Positions 1 through 6,079 are shown, counted from the first letter of the stretch. The stretch: DNA of 6,131 nucleotides from a bacterium HR41 (GCA_002898855.1 BEIR01000087.1:1-6131), one strand, 5' to 3'. Program-made: numbers and translations. Notes: generated by a model from the sequence alone, not told the origin.

Positions 1-524
1 CGCTCTGGCGCCATCCCGACAGCGCCGAGTTCCGCGACGTCTCGGCCGAGGATCCGCAGGAGCGGATGGCCAAGGAGCGCGGGCTCCAGTACGTGAAGCT
101 CGACGGCAACGTCGGCATCCTCGGCAACGGCGCCGGACTCGTGATGTCGACGCTCGACGTCGTCGCCCAGGCTGGCGGCAAGCCGGCGAACTTCTGTGAC
201 GCCGGCGGCGGCGCGAAGGCCGACGAGATCGTCGCTGCCGTCGAGGTGATCCTCTCCGATCCCAAGGTGACGGCGCTCTTGTTCAACATCTTCGGTGGCA
301 TCACCCGCTGCGACGAGGTAGCCCGCGGCCTGGTCGAGGCGTTCGAGCGCCTCGACATCTCCGTGCCGGTTGTGGTGCGACTCGACGGCACCAACGACGA
401 GGAGGGCCGCCGGATCCTCGCCGAGGCGAACCTCGAGGGCGTCCACGTCGCCAAGACGATGCTGGATGCAGCCCGGCGTGTCGTCGAGCTGGCCGGGCCG
501 GTACCGCAGGAGGCACGCGCATGA
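1..524 (+). CDS. sucC: Succinyl-CoA synthetase (ADP-forming) beta subunit, C-terminal part
   Basis: This is the 3' end of the gene for the beta subunit of succinate-CoA ligase, which converts succinyl-CoA, NDP and phosphate to succinate, CoA and NTP in the cytosolic TCA cycle. The frame is open from the left edge (first full codon at base 3), so the gene is cut by the window. About 173 residues of the usual 380-400 are visible. They match the C-terminal flavodoxin-like ligase domain of the family: [18 protein letters not shown], the PANF-DAGGGA segment, [10 protein letters not shown] (bases 285-314) and [11 protein letters not shown]. The ATG at 66 is internal, because family-specific sequence continues upstream of it. 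The N-terminal ATP-grasp domain lies outside the window. The stop overlaps the sucD start by four bases (ATGA), which implies translational coupling. The identification is firm; nucleotide preference (ADP or GDP) cannot be read from this fragment. Confidence 0.96.
   Translation, partial: LWRHPDSAEFRDVSAEDPQERMAKERGLQYVKLDGNVGILGNGAGLVMSTLDVVAQAGGKPANFCDAGGGAKADEIVAAVEVILSDPKVTALLFNIFGGITRCDEVARGLVEAFERLDISVPVVVRLDGTNDEEGRRILAEANLEGVHVAKTMLDAARRVVELAGPVPQEARA
508..513 (+). promoter_or_regulatory. Shine-Dalgarno site of sucD
   Basis: AGGAGG lies seven bases before the sucD ATG and inside the last sucC codons. It is the only near-perfect Shine-Dalgarno sequence I see in the window. It fixes the sucD start at 521 and fits coupled translation of the two subunits. 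Confidence 0.85.
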
Positions 525-1402
525 GCATCCTCGTCGGCGAACACACGAAGCTCGTCGTTTCCGGCCTGACCGGACGCGAAGGCTCTTTCCACGGGCTCAA
601 CAACCGCCGCTACGGAACCCAGGTCGTAGCCGGCGTCACGCCGGGCAAGGGCGGCAGCGACGTCGAGGGCATCCCGGTGTTCGACACCGTGCACGAAGCG
701 GTCGCCGAAACCGGTGCGAACACGTCGATGATCTTCGTACCGCCGCGCTTCGCCGCCGACGCGATCCTCGAAGCGGCCGACGCCGGGGTCGAGCTCTGTA
801 TCTGCATCACCGAGGGGATCCCGGTGCACGACATGCTGCGCGTCTACACACAGCTCAAGCGCGACGGGCGTACGCGTCTGATCGGCCCCAACTGCCCGGG
901 GGTGCTCTCGCCCGGGAAGGCCAACGTCGGGATCATCCCGGCCCACTTCTTCAAGCCCGGATCGGTCGGGCTTGTATCGCGTTCTGGGACGCTCACCTAC
1001 CAGATCGGCAACGAGATCGCTCAGCGCGGGCTCGGGAACTCGACGATCGTCGGCATCGGCGGCGACCCGATCGTCGGCTCGTCGTTCATCGACATCGTGC
1101 AGATGTTCGAAGAGGATCCCGAGACCGAGCTGATCGTGCTCGTCGGCGAGATCGGTGGCGACGAGGAGGAGCGCACCGCTGACTTCATCGCCGAGAACGT
1201 CTCCAAACCGGTGGTCGGATACATCGCCGGCTTCACCGCTCCTCCCGGCAAGACGATGGGTCACGCCGGCGCGATCATCTCGGGTTCGAAGGGCACGGCA
1301 CAGGCGAAGGCGGAGGCGCTCAAGGCGCGCGGGGTGCGCGTCGGTCGCAATCCAACCGAGGTCGCCGAGATCGTCGCCGAGATTCTCGGTGCCCGCGTGT
1401 AG
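521..1402 (+). CDS. sucD: Succinyl-CoA synthetase (ADP-forming) alpha subunit
   Basis: This is the 293-residue alpha subunit, the usual length for SucD. It pairs with SucC to make succinate and NTP from succinyl-CoA. It binds CoA in an N-terminal Rossmann domain and carries the phosphorylated histidine. Visible landmarks are the CoA-binding loop [10 protein letters not shown] (residues 15-24), GPNCPG (122-127), the SRSGTLTYQ loop that follows the domain boundary, the conserved Glu in VGEIGG (E210), and the phosphohistidine loop TMGHAGAI with H248, equivalent to His246 of the E. coli enzyme. All expected catalytic residues are present, so the protein should be active. The start is set by the strong Shine-Dalgarno site and the ATGA overlap with sucC. 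No clear terminator follows, and an aminotransferase starts 39 bases downstream, so read-through is possible. Confidence 0.98.
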   Translation: MSILVGEHTKLVVSGLTGREGSFHGLNNRRYGTQVVAGVTPGKGGSDVEGIPVFDTVHEAVAETGANTSMIFVPPRFAADAILEAADAGVELCICITEGIPVHDMLRVYTQLKRDGRTRLIGPNCPGVLSPGKANVGIIPAHFFKPGSVGLVSRSGTLTYQIGNEIAQRGLGNSTIVGIGGDPIVGSSFIDIVQMFEEDPETELIVLVGEIGGDEEERTADFIAENVSKPVVGYIAGFTAPPGKTMGHAGAIISGSKGTAQAKAEALKARGVRVGRNPTEVAEIVAEILGARV

Positions 1403-1441
1403 CACCCTGCTCGCCAGCGAACGCGCGATATCGTCCCGCCC

Positions 1442-2545
1442 GTGAGCGCGCAAACGACGATCTCTCTCGCGCGCGGGGCGCCCTCGCTTGACCTCGTTCC
1501 GGTCGACGAGCTACGCGAGGCTGCCGATCGCGCTTTCAGCTCGCACCCCGAGCACTGCTTCTCGTACGGACCGGCCGCCGGCCACCCGCTGCTCGTCGAG
1601 TGGATCGCGGCGCGGCATGGCGTCACGGCCGACCAGGTCTTCGCCACCAACGGCTCGATGCAGGCCGACGCGTTCTTCTTCCAAGAACTCGTCGAACCAG
1701 GCGATCTGGTCGTGGTCGAAGCGCCGACCTACGACCGCACGCTGCTGATGCTGCGCGAGCTCGGCGCCGAGATCCTTGCCATCCCGCTCGAGGCGGACGG
1801 GCTCGACGTCGGCGCGCTCGAGAGGGCCCTGGACGCCGGGGCGCGCCCCCGTTTCGCGCACGTGATCCCCAACTTCCAGAACCCCGCCGGTTGCACTCTT
1901 TCGCGCGAAAAGCGCGAGCGTCTCCTCGCGCTTGCCCGAAGCTACGAATTCCTGATTTTCGAGGACGACCCCTACGTCGAGGTGCGCTTTGCCGGCGAGC
2001 CACTGCCGCGCATCTTCGACCTCGACGCCGAGCGTCGCCACGTCGTCTACGTGTCGTCGTTCACCAAGACCGTGTGCCCGGGCGTGCGCGTCGGGTACGT
2101 GCTCGGCGACAGCGAGCTCGTCGCGCGGCTGCGCCGGCGCGCCACCAACACTTACATCTCGCCCTGCGTAGCGTCGCAGGGCATCGTCGCCGAGTTCTGC
2201 CGGGGCGGCGGTTTCGAGCGCGCGCTCGAGCGCGTTCGCAGCGCGCTGCGCGAACGCCGCGACGCCCTCTGCGACGCGCTCCGCGAACACCTGCCGGAGG
2301 CCCGTTTCGTGGTGCCCGAAGGCGGCTACTTTCTGTGGGTCGATCTTCCCGACGGCGACGTCCGAGCGCTCGAGCCGGCGGCGCGCGAGCGCGGCGTTGT
2401 CGTAGTCAAGGGCACCGACTTCTTGCTCGAAGGCGGCAAGCGCTCGCTGCGATTGGCCTACTCCGCGGAACCTCCCGAACGGTTGCGCGAAGGCGTGGCG
2501 CGCCTCGCTGCTGCCTACCGGGAGCTCAGCGCGGTTTCGCGCTGA
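1442..2545 (+). CDS. PLP-dependent class I/II aminotransferase, LysN/MocR-like
   Basis: This 367-residue fold-type I aminotransferase resembles 2-aminoadipate aminotransferase (LysN) and the catalytic half of MocR regulators, but has no N-terminal winged helix. Visible features are Y42 in FSYGP, the phosphate-loop region around TNGSMQ (69-74), the NFQNPAG motif with N147, EDDPY with D176 and Y178 that contact the cofactor ring, the PLP-Schiff-base lysine K209 in SSFTKT, and R337 in the SLRLAYS motif, which should bind the substrate alpha-carboxylate. The enzyme probably moves amino groups between an amino acid and a 2-oxo acid. Candidate substrates are 2-aminoadipate, branched-chain or aromatic amino acids, and they cannot be separated by eye. 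The GTG at 1442 is the first possible start after an in-frame stop (the sucD stop, same frame). No Shine-Dalgarno precedes it, so it may depend on sucCD translation or a leaderless transcript. Confidence 0.9.
   Translation: MSAQTTISLARGAPSLDLVPVDELREAADRAFSSHPEHCFSYGPAAGHPLLVEWIAARHGVTADQVFATNGSMQADAFFFQELVEPGDLVVVEAPTYDRTLLMLRELGAEILAIPLEADGLDVGALERALDAGARPRFAHVIPNFQNPAGCTLSREKRERLLALARSYEFLIFEDDPYVEVRFAGEPLPRIFDLDAERRHVVYVSSFTKTVCPGVRVGYVLGDSELVARLRRRATNTYISPCVASQGIVAEFCRGGGFERALERVRSALRERRDALCDALREHLPEARFVVPEGGYFLWVDLPDGDVRALEPAARERGVVVVKGTDFLLEGGKRSLRLAYSAEPPERLREGVARLAAAYRELSAVSR
2526..2545 (+). terminator. Hairpin across the aminotransferase stop codon
   Basis: A perfect eight-base stem (TCAGCGCG pairing with CGCGCTGA) closes a GTTT tetraloop and ends exactly on the TGA stop. 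No U-run follows, so it is not a classical intrinsic terminator. U-less hairpins are, however, common at gene ends in GC-rich actinobacteria. It could give partial termination or protect the mRNA 3' end. The next gene starts only ten bases later. Confidence 0.4.
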
Positions 2546-2555
2546 CAGCTATAAC

Positions 2556-3320
2556 TTGGCGAACGACCGGCCACCTTCCGTTTCGCCGCTCGCGGTCGTA
2601 GCGCATGCGCTCCTCCTCTTGCGTGGACGTCTGCGCGCACTGGTCGCGGTGGGTGTCGCGGTGTCGCTCCCAGCGCACGCGATCGTCGACGGCATCGGGC
2701 TGCGGCAGCTCACCTCGAGCTACACACCCACGGTCGACGTCGGCCAGGCCGCGGTCGTCAGCCTCGTCGACCTGCTCGTGGTGGGGCCGCTCGTTACGGC
2801 GGCGTGCATTCGCGTCGTCGTTCGCGAACCAGCACGCGAACGTCCAGGGCTCGCGGCAGCGCTGGCGTTCGCGTTCGAACTGTTCCCGCGTGCCGTTCTC
2901 GTCCTCACACTCGCCACCGTCGGGATCTTTTGCGGTCTTCTTCTGTTCGTCGTGCCCGGCCTGTACCTGGCGGTGCGCTGGGCACTCGTGTTGCCGGTCC
3001 TCGCACTCGAAGACGTGAATCCGTTGGCCGCGCTGCGCCGCAGCGGCCAGCTTGTCCGCGGCGCCTTCTGGCGCTGCGCGTTCGTCGTAGCGGCGGGCTC
3101 GCTGTTCGCATCGGTCGCCGCGTTCGCGATCGGCTCGCCGTTCGCTGCTGTGGCCCGCAGCACCGACGCCGCTGCGTGGCTCGTCGTGGGCCAAGGCTTG
3201 TCGAGCGCGGTCGCGCTGCCGACGGTGGCTGTTTTCGCGACCGTTCTCTACTTCGACCGGCGCTCCGGTGGCCAGCCGCTCGCCGCGGTCGACCGCGGTA
3301 GCGGCGCTCGCGACGACTGA
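2556..3320 (+). CDS. Multi-pass membrane protein, GPDP membrane-domain-like
   Basis: This 254-residue hydrophobic protein has about five or six predicted membrane segments, near residues 28-44, 64-84, 113-133, 136-151, 174-194 and 206-231. The central stretch, PGLYLAVRWALVLPVLALED followed by an AL-RSG-LVRG-FW pattern (residues 134-172), and the ending VLYFDRR, match the membrane domain found beside glycerophosphodiester phosphodiesterases and in related stand-alone actinobacterial proteins. No catalytic domain is attached, so I assign no enzyme activity. Its role is unknown. The TTG at 2556 is the earliest start in frame and keeps the family-like N-terminal SPLAVVAHALLLL segment. There is no Shine-Dalgarno site, so the start is uncertain; a TTG at 2619 is an alternative but would remove that segment. 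The gene follows the aminotransferase by ten bases and converges on the metal regulator with 12 bases between the stops. Confidence 0.75.
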   Translation: MANDRPPSVSPLAVVAHALLLLRGRLRALVAVGVAVSLPAHAIVDGIGLRQLTSSYTPTVDVGQAAVVSLVDLLVVGPLVTAACIRVVVREPARERPGLAAALAFAFELFPRAVLVLTLATVGIFCGLLLFVVPGLYLAVRWALVLPVLALEDVNPLAALRRSGQLVRGAFWRCAFVVAAGSLFASVAAFAIGSPFAAVARSTDAAAWLVVGQGLSSAVALPTVAVFATVLYFDRRSGGQPLAAVDRGSGARDD

Positions 3321-3332
3321 CCCCCTAGCTCG

Positions 3333-4169
3333 CTACGCTGCCGAGCGCGCCTTGCGTGGCGCACCGCGGCGGCGCTGGAGCCACCGACAGGCGTCGCGAC
3401 TGGGGACGCCGGCGACGGCCGCCGGGAGCCGCGCCCGCCGCTGTCGCCCGCCTCCACGGCCCCAGTGCTCGCGCGCCATCACGAGCTGTTCGGGCAGCGC
3501 GGTGCGCGGCGGCGGCGACGGATCGGCTTTCACCGACACCGTTTCGGCGACGCTGCGCGTGATCTCGAGACGATGACCCTCGCTGCTCTCGACCGCCACC
3601 CAGTCGTCACTTTTGTCGGCGACCTTCCCCTCGAGACCGGGATAGAAACCGGCGTCCTTGAGGTAGTGCAGGAGGTCTTCGGCTTCGTTCTCGAAGCGCA
3701 CGACGCGGATCTTCGCGCCGACCTCGCAATCAGCGAGCGGCACCGCCTCTTCGCGCTCGCCCTCGAAGATCGGGTGCCCGTGCGGGCACGTCTTGGCGTC
3801 ACCTATCGCGCGCAGCATGCGCTCCTCGACGATCGGCGACATCCAGTGCTCAAGCCGCTCGGCCTCCTCGTGGACCTGGTCCCACGGGATGTCGAAGACG
3901 TCGGTGAGGAAGCGCTCGATCAAGCGGTGGCGACGGACGATCGTGGCCGCCTGCTCGCGGCCGCGCTCGGTGAACTCGATCGTCTTGTCGGGTCGGCGCC
4001 GCACGTAACCGTCGCGCTCGAGCCGGCCGACCATCTCGTGAACCGTCGGCGGCGCCACCTGCATCGCCCGGGCGATGTTGGCGCCGGTCACCGGTAGGCC
4101 GGCCTCTTCCAGCCAGTAGATCGTCTGCAGGTACTCCTCTTCGGCGACGGTTGCGTGCTCGCGTGACAT
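3333..4169 (-). CDS. DtxR/MntR-family metal-dependent transcriptional repressor
   Basis: This is a cytosolic metal-sensing repressor that should dimerise on Mn or Fe binding and shut off metal uptake or related genes. Domains, counted from the ATG at 4169, are a winged helix (about 1-72, recognition helix near PPTVHEMVGRLERDGYV), a metal-binding dimerisation domain (73-140) and an SH3-like FeoA-type domain (143-215). Aligned by eye to DtxR and MntR, the likely ligands are E12, H81, E85, H100, E104, E107 and H108. The DtxR Met10 and Cys102 positions are both Glu, as in Mn sensors, but MntR Glu11 is Gln15. Residues 217-278 form an Arg/Ala/Pro-rich tail beyond the usual end near 220-230 residues. 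The start is uncertain: ATG 4181 and GTG 4193 are also open in frame. I chose 4169 because it places the conserved E-Y-L motif at the family's usual distance. Confidence 0.88.
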   Translation of the reverse strand: MSREHATVAEEEYLQTIYWLEEAGLPVTGANIARAMQVAPPTVHEMVGRLERDGYVRRRPDKTIEFTERGREQAATIVRRHRLIERFLTDVFDIPWDQVHEEAERLEHWMSPIVEERMLRAIGDAKTCPHGHPIFEGEREEAVPLADCEVGAKIRVVRFENEAEDLLHYLKDAGFYPGLEGKVADKSDDWVAVESSEGHRLEITRSVAETVSVKADPSPPPRTALPEQLVMAREHWGRGGGRQRRARLPAAVAGVPSRDACRWLQRRRGAPRKARSAA

Positions 4170-4211
4170 CTCGCGGCCCATCCTAACCGCCACCTCGCCG
4201 TCACCGGCGCA

Positions 4212-4247
4212 GCCGATCGGCGGCAGCTCCCGAGCTGCCCGGCGCCG
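4212..4247. promoter_or_regulatory. Three abutting palindromes between divergent genes
   Basis: The stretch between the repressor start and the macro gene holds three perfect palindromes end to end. GCCGATCGGC is at 4212-4221. GGCAGCTC and GAGCTGCC around a CC centre are at 4222-4239. CGGCGCCG is at 4240-4247. This is where promoters for both directions, and an operator, would be expected. None matches the classical DtxR or MntR box, and in GC-rich DNA short palindromes arise easily, so an operator role is inference. I see no convincing -10 and -35 pair on either strand here. Confidence 0.4.
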
Positions 4248-4270
4248 CAGCTTGCGCCACGATTGCGGCT

Positions 4271-4780
4271 ATGGCAGAGCTGAAGCTGGAAGTCAAGCGT
4301 GGCGACATCACCAAGCTGGCGGTCGACGCGATCGCCAACGCCGCAAACACCGAGCTGCGCCACGGCGGCGGCGTCGCCGGGGCGATCGTGCGCGCCGGTG
4401 GTTCGGAGATCCAGGAGGAGTCCGACCGCAAGGCGCCGATCGGGCTCGGCGAGGCGGTCGAGACCGGCGCGGGAAGCCTTCCGGCGAAGTGGGTGATTCA
4501 CGCCGCGACGATGGAGCTCGGCGGACCGACCTCGGCCGAGATCATCGACAAGGCCACGCGCAGCACGCTCGCCAAAGCCGAAGAGCTCGGTTGCCGCTCG
4601 CTCGGGCTGGTGGCGTTCGGCACCGGCGTCGGCGCCTTCCCGCTCGACGAAGCAGCGCGCATAATTGTGCGCGCGGTGCGGGCACACCAGCCGCGGACGC
4701 TGGAGCGCGTGGTGTTCTGCGTGCGAGGCGAGGAAGCCGAGGAAGCGTTTCGCGCAGCGCTCGCAGACAGCGAGGGCTGA
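4271..4780 (+). CDS. Single-domain macro protein (ADP-ribose binding or hydrolysing)
   Basis: This 169-residue protein is one complete macro domain, which binds ADP-ribose and often removes it from proteins, nucleic acids or O-acetyl-ADP-ribose. The signature is GDITKLAVDAIANAAN (residues 11-26), with D12 for the adenine and N26 near the distal ribose, then the loop HGGGVAGAI (31-39) and the phosphate-binding loop FGTGVGAFP (116-124). The HGGGVA form resembles archaeal Af1521. In MacroD/YmdB enzymes the residue after GGGV is a catalytic Asp; here it is Ala36, so hydrolase activity may be weak or use another mechanism, and the protein may be mainly a binder. ATG 4271 is the first start in frame and fits the family N-terminus; no Shine-Dalgarno is seen. 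It is divergent from the metal repressor and 76 bases upstream of the glycerate kinase, so co-transcription with the kinase is likely. Confidence 0.92.
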   Translation: MAELKLEVKRGDITKLAVDAIANAANTELRHGGGVAGAIVRAGGSEIQEESDRKAPIGLGEAVETGAGSLPAKWVIHAATMELGGPTSAEIIDKATRSTLAKAEELGCRSLGLVAFGTGVGAFPLDEAARIIVRAVRAHQPRTLERVVFCVRGEEAEEAFRAALADSEG

Positions 4781-4856
4781 ACGCGGTGCGGTCTCCGTCG
4801 CGTGCGCGCCGGGCGGCCCCTCGCCCATCCCCGCCGACCGCGACCAGCTGGCCCCG

Positions 4857-5882
4857 GTGTTAGACACGCGCCATCCACCGGCGCTCATCGCGCCCGACAG
4901 CTTCAAAGGGTCGCTCACCGCGGAGCGGGTCGCACGGGCGGTCGCGCGCGGCATTCGCGCGGCCGGGGCCGAGGCGGTCGAGCTCCCCGTCGCCGACGGC
5001 GGCGAGGGGACGATGCCAGTGCTGGTGCGAGCCCTCGGAGGTGACATCGTCACGACGCGCGTGAGCGATCCTCTCGGCCGCCCCGTGCAAGCGCGGTTCG
5101 CACTGTTGGCCGACAGCAGGACGGCCGTCGTCGAGGTGGCCGAGGCAGCGGGACTGGCTTTGCTCGGCGAGCACGAGCGCAACCCGCTCGCAGCGACGAC
5201 CTACGGAGTCGGCGAGCTGATCGTCGCAGCGGCGGAGCGCGGTGCGGAACGGGTTCTCGTCGCAGCCGGCGGCAGCGCGACGGTCGACGGCGGGCGCGGC
5301 GCGCTCGAAGTGCTCGAACGACACGAGTGCCGTCCGCCGATCGTGGTCCTCTGCGACGTCCGCACGCCTTGGGAGGAAGCAGCCCGCATTTTCGGCCCCC
5401 AGAAGGGCGCGCGACCGGCGGACCTCCCCCTGCTCGCAGAGCGCCTCGAGCGGCTCGCCGAGGCGGCGCCGAAAGACCCCCGTGGCGTCCCGGGCAGCGG
5501 TGCCGCTGGCGGCCTCGCCGGAGCGCTGTGGGCATGGCTCGATGCCGAGCTTGTCGAAGGAGCACGGTACGTCCTCGACGCGATCGCTTTCGACCGTGCT
5601 CTCGCTGCTTCTTGGTTCGTCGTGACCGGGGAGGGCCGCCTCGACGCCCAAACCTTGGCGGGCAAGGTTGTCTGCGAGGTAGCGACGCGCGCGCGCCAGC
5701 GCGGGGTCACATGTCACGCGATCTGCGGGCAGATTGCGCTCGACGAATTCGGCATGCGCGTGCTCGACCTGCAGGGGCTCGCGACAGCCACAAACGAAGG
5801 CGAGCTGACCGCGGCCGCACGCGAGCTCGTCCATGCGGAGCATCCCTGCCTGCGCGACGACGAAGCGTCGTGCGTGGAGTGA
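4857..5882 (+). CDS. Glycerate 2-kinase, short GarK/GlxK-type
   Basis: This enzyme phosphorylates D-glycerate with ATP to 2-phosphoglycerate, feeding glycerate from glyoxylate, serine or sugar-acid breakdown into lower glycolysis. Family motifs run in order: LIAPDSFKGSL (10-20), ADGGEGT (46-52), GGSATVDGG (138-146), CDVRTP, FGPQKGA (179-185), the PGSGAAGG loop, and GEGRLDAQ (258-265). At 341 residues it is shorter than the usual 370-380. The segment between GGSATVDGG and CDV is only about 19 residues, against about 50 in E. coli GarK, and I recall similar short forms in other actinobacteria. The frame is open far upstream into the macro gene, but GTG 4857 is the only start codon after the macro stop and sits ten codons before the first conserved motif. 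It has no Shine-Dalgarno. A strong palindrome 110 bases downstream probably ends the transcript. Confidence 0.92.
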   Translation: MLDTRHPPALIAPDSFKGSLTAERVARAVARGIRAAGAEAVELPVADGGEGTMPVLVRALGGDIVTTRVSDPLGRPVQARFALLADSRTAVVEVAEAAGLALLGEHERNPLAATTYGVGELIVAAAERGAERVLVAAGGSATVDGGRGALEVLERHECRPPIVVLCDVRTPWEEAARIFGPQKGARPADLPLLAERLERLAEAAPKDPRGVPGSGAAGGLAGALWAWLDAELVEGARYVLDAIAFDRALAASWFVVTGEGRLDAQTLAGKVVCEVATRARQRGVTCHAICGQIALDEFGMRVLDLQGLATATNEGELTAAARELVHAEHPCLRDDEASCVE

Positions 5883-5959
5883 AGGTGAGAGAGGGCGTCG
5901 AGCCCAGGGCGGGCAACAAGTCGCAAATGCGCTCGCTCAGTCTCAAAGCCGTTCGCTCT

Positions 5960-5989
5960 CGCTTCCGGGCGGCTCGGCCGGCGGAAGCG
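5960..5989. repeat. Inverted repeat upstream of the main palindrome
   Basis: CGCTTCCG at 5960-5967 pairs perfectly with CGGAAGCG at 5982-5989 around a 14-base GC-rich loop. It ends two bases before the 30-base palindrome, so the two can form tandem hairpins after the glycerate kinase gene. It may assist termination or stabilise the 3' end of the mRNA. Confidence 0.5.
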
Positions 5990-5991
5990 GC

Positions 5992-6021
5992 GCGGGCGCC
6001 CCGCAGCTGCGGGGCGCCCGC
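5992..6021. terminator. Perfect 30-base palindrome, probable terminator
   Basis: All 15 base pairs are complementary around a central CAGCTG. As RNA this gives a 13-base-pair, almost all G-C stem with an AGCU loop, on either strand. It lies 110 bases after the glycerate kinase stop. Neither side has a U-run, so it is a U-less terminator of the type often seen in high-GC actinobacteria rather than a textbook intrinsic terminator. Its symmetry would let it serve transcripts arriving from both directions, which fits a possible minus-strand gene end at the right edge. Confidence 0.65.
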
Positions 6022-6041
6022 CGGTCACCCGTGGACTCGTA

Positions 6042-6064
6042 GCTCGGTGCCCGAGCGGGGCACC
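6042..6064. repeat. Two mutually exclusive short hairpins
   Basis: GCTCGG (6042-6047) can pair with CCGAGC (6051-6056) across three bases. GGTGCCC (6046-6052) can instead pair with GGGCACC (6058-6064) across five bases. The two folds share bases and cannot coexist, which is the geometry of a small attenuator or of overlapping terminator stems. No leader peptide or known riboswitch is recognised beside them. Confidence 0.4.
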
Positions 6065-6079
6065 TTGGGCAGCGCCATT

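Noticed and set aside
1388..1406. Small stem GGTGC/GCACC over the sucD stop codon
   Set aside because: Only five base pairs with a nine-base loop and no U-run, as expected by chance in this DNA.
1511..2290. Long minus-strand open frame (259 codons) opposite the aminotransferase
   Set aside because: It is antisense to a clearly conserved enzyme, and its product has no recognisable motif. Long antisense frames are expected in GC-rich genes.
1600..2601. Forward 333-codon open frame overlapping the aminotransferase in another frame
   Set aside because: The product is overwhelmingly Arg, Ala and Pro, the usual out-of-frame shadow.
2526..3194. Minus-strand 222-codon frame opposite the membrane protein
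   Set aside because: A charged, motif-free product antisense to a family-matched membrane protein.
3465..4097. Forward 210-codon frame opposite the metal repressor
   Set aside because: The minus-strand frame carries the full DtxR-family domain order, so this is its shadow.
4665..4856. Longer N-terminus for the glycerate kinase, starting inside the macro gene
   Set aside because: The added 64 residues are out-of-frame translation of the macro gene and its gap, unlike any kinase N-terminus.
4088..5182. Minus-strand 364-codon frame across the macro gene and the start of the kinase
   Set aside because: It spans two conserved forward genes and their gap, with a low-complexity product.
4860..5843. 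Minus-strand 327-codon frame opposite the glycerate kinase
   Set aside because: It is antisense to all glycerate kinase motifs and has no motif of its own.
6041..6064. tRNA-like D-arm (TAGCTC ... GAGC)
   Set aside because: The D-loop lacks the GG pair, no anticodon stem follows at the right distance, and there is no T-arm.
6025..6078. Minus-strand 17-codon frame beginning MALPKVPRSG
   Set aside because: No usable Shine-Dalgarno, an in-frame stop upstream, overlap with the alternative hairpins, and too short to support as a gene.
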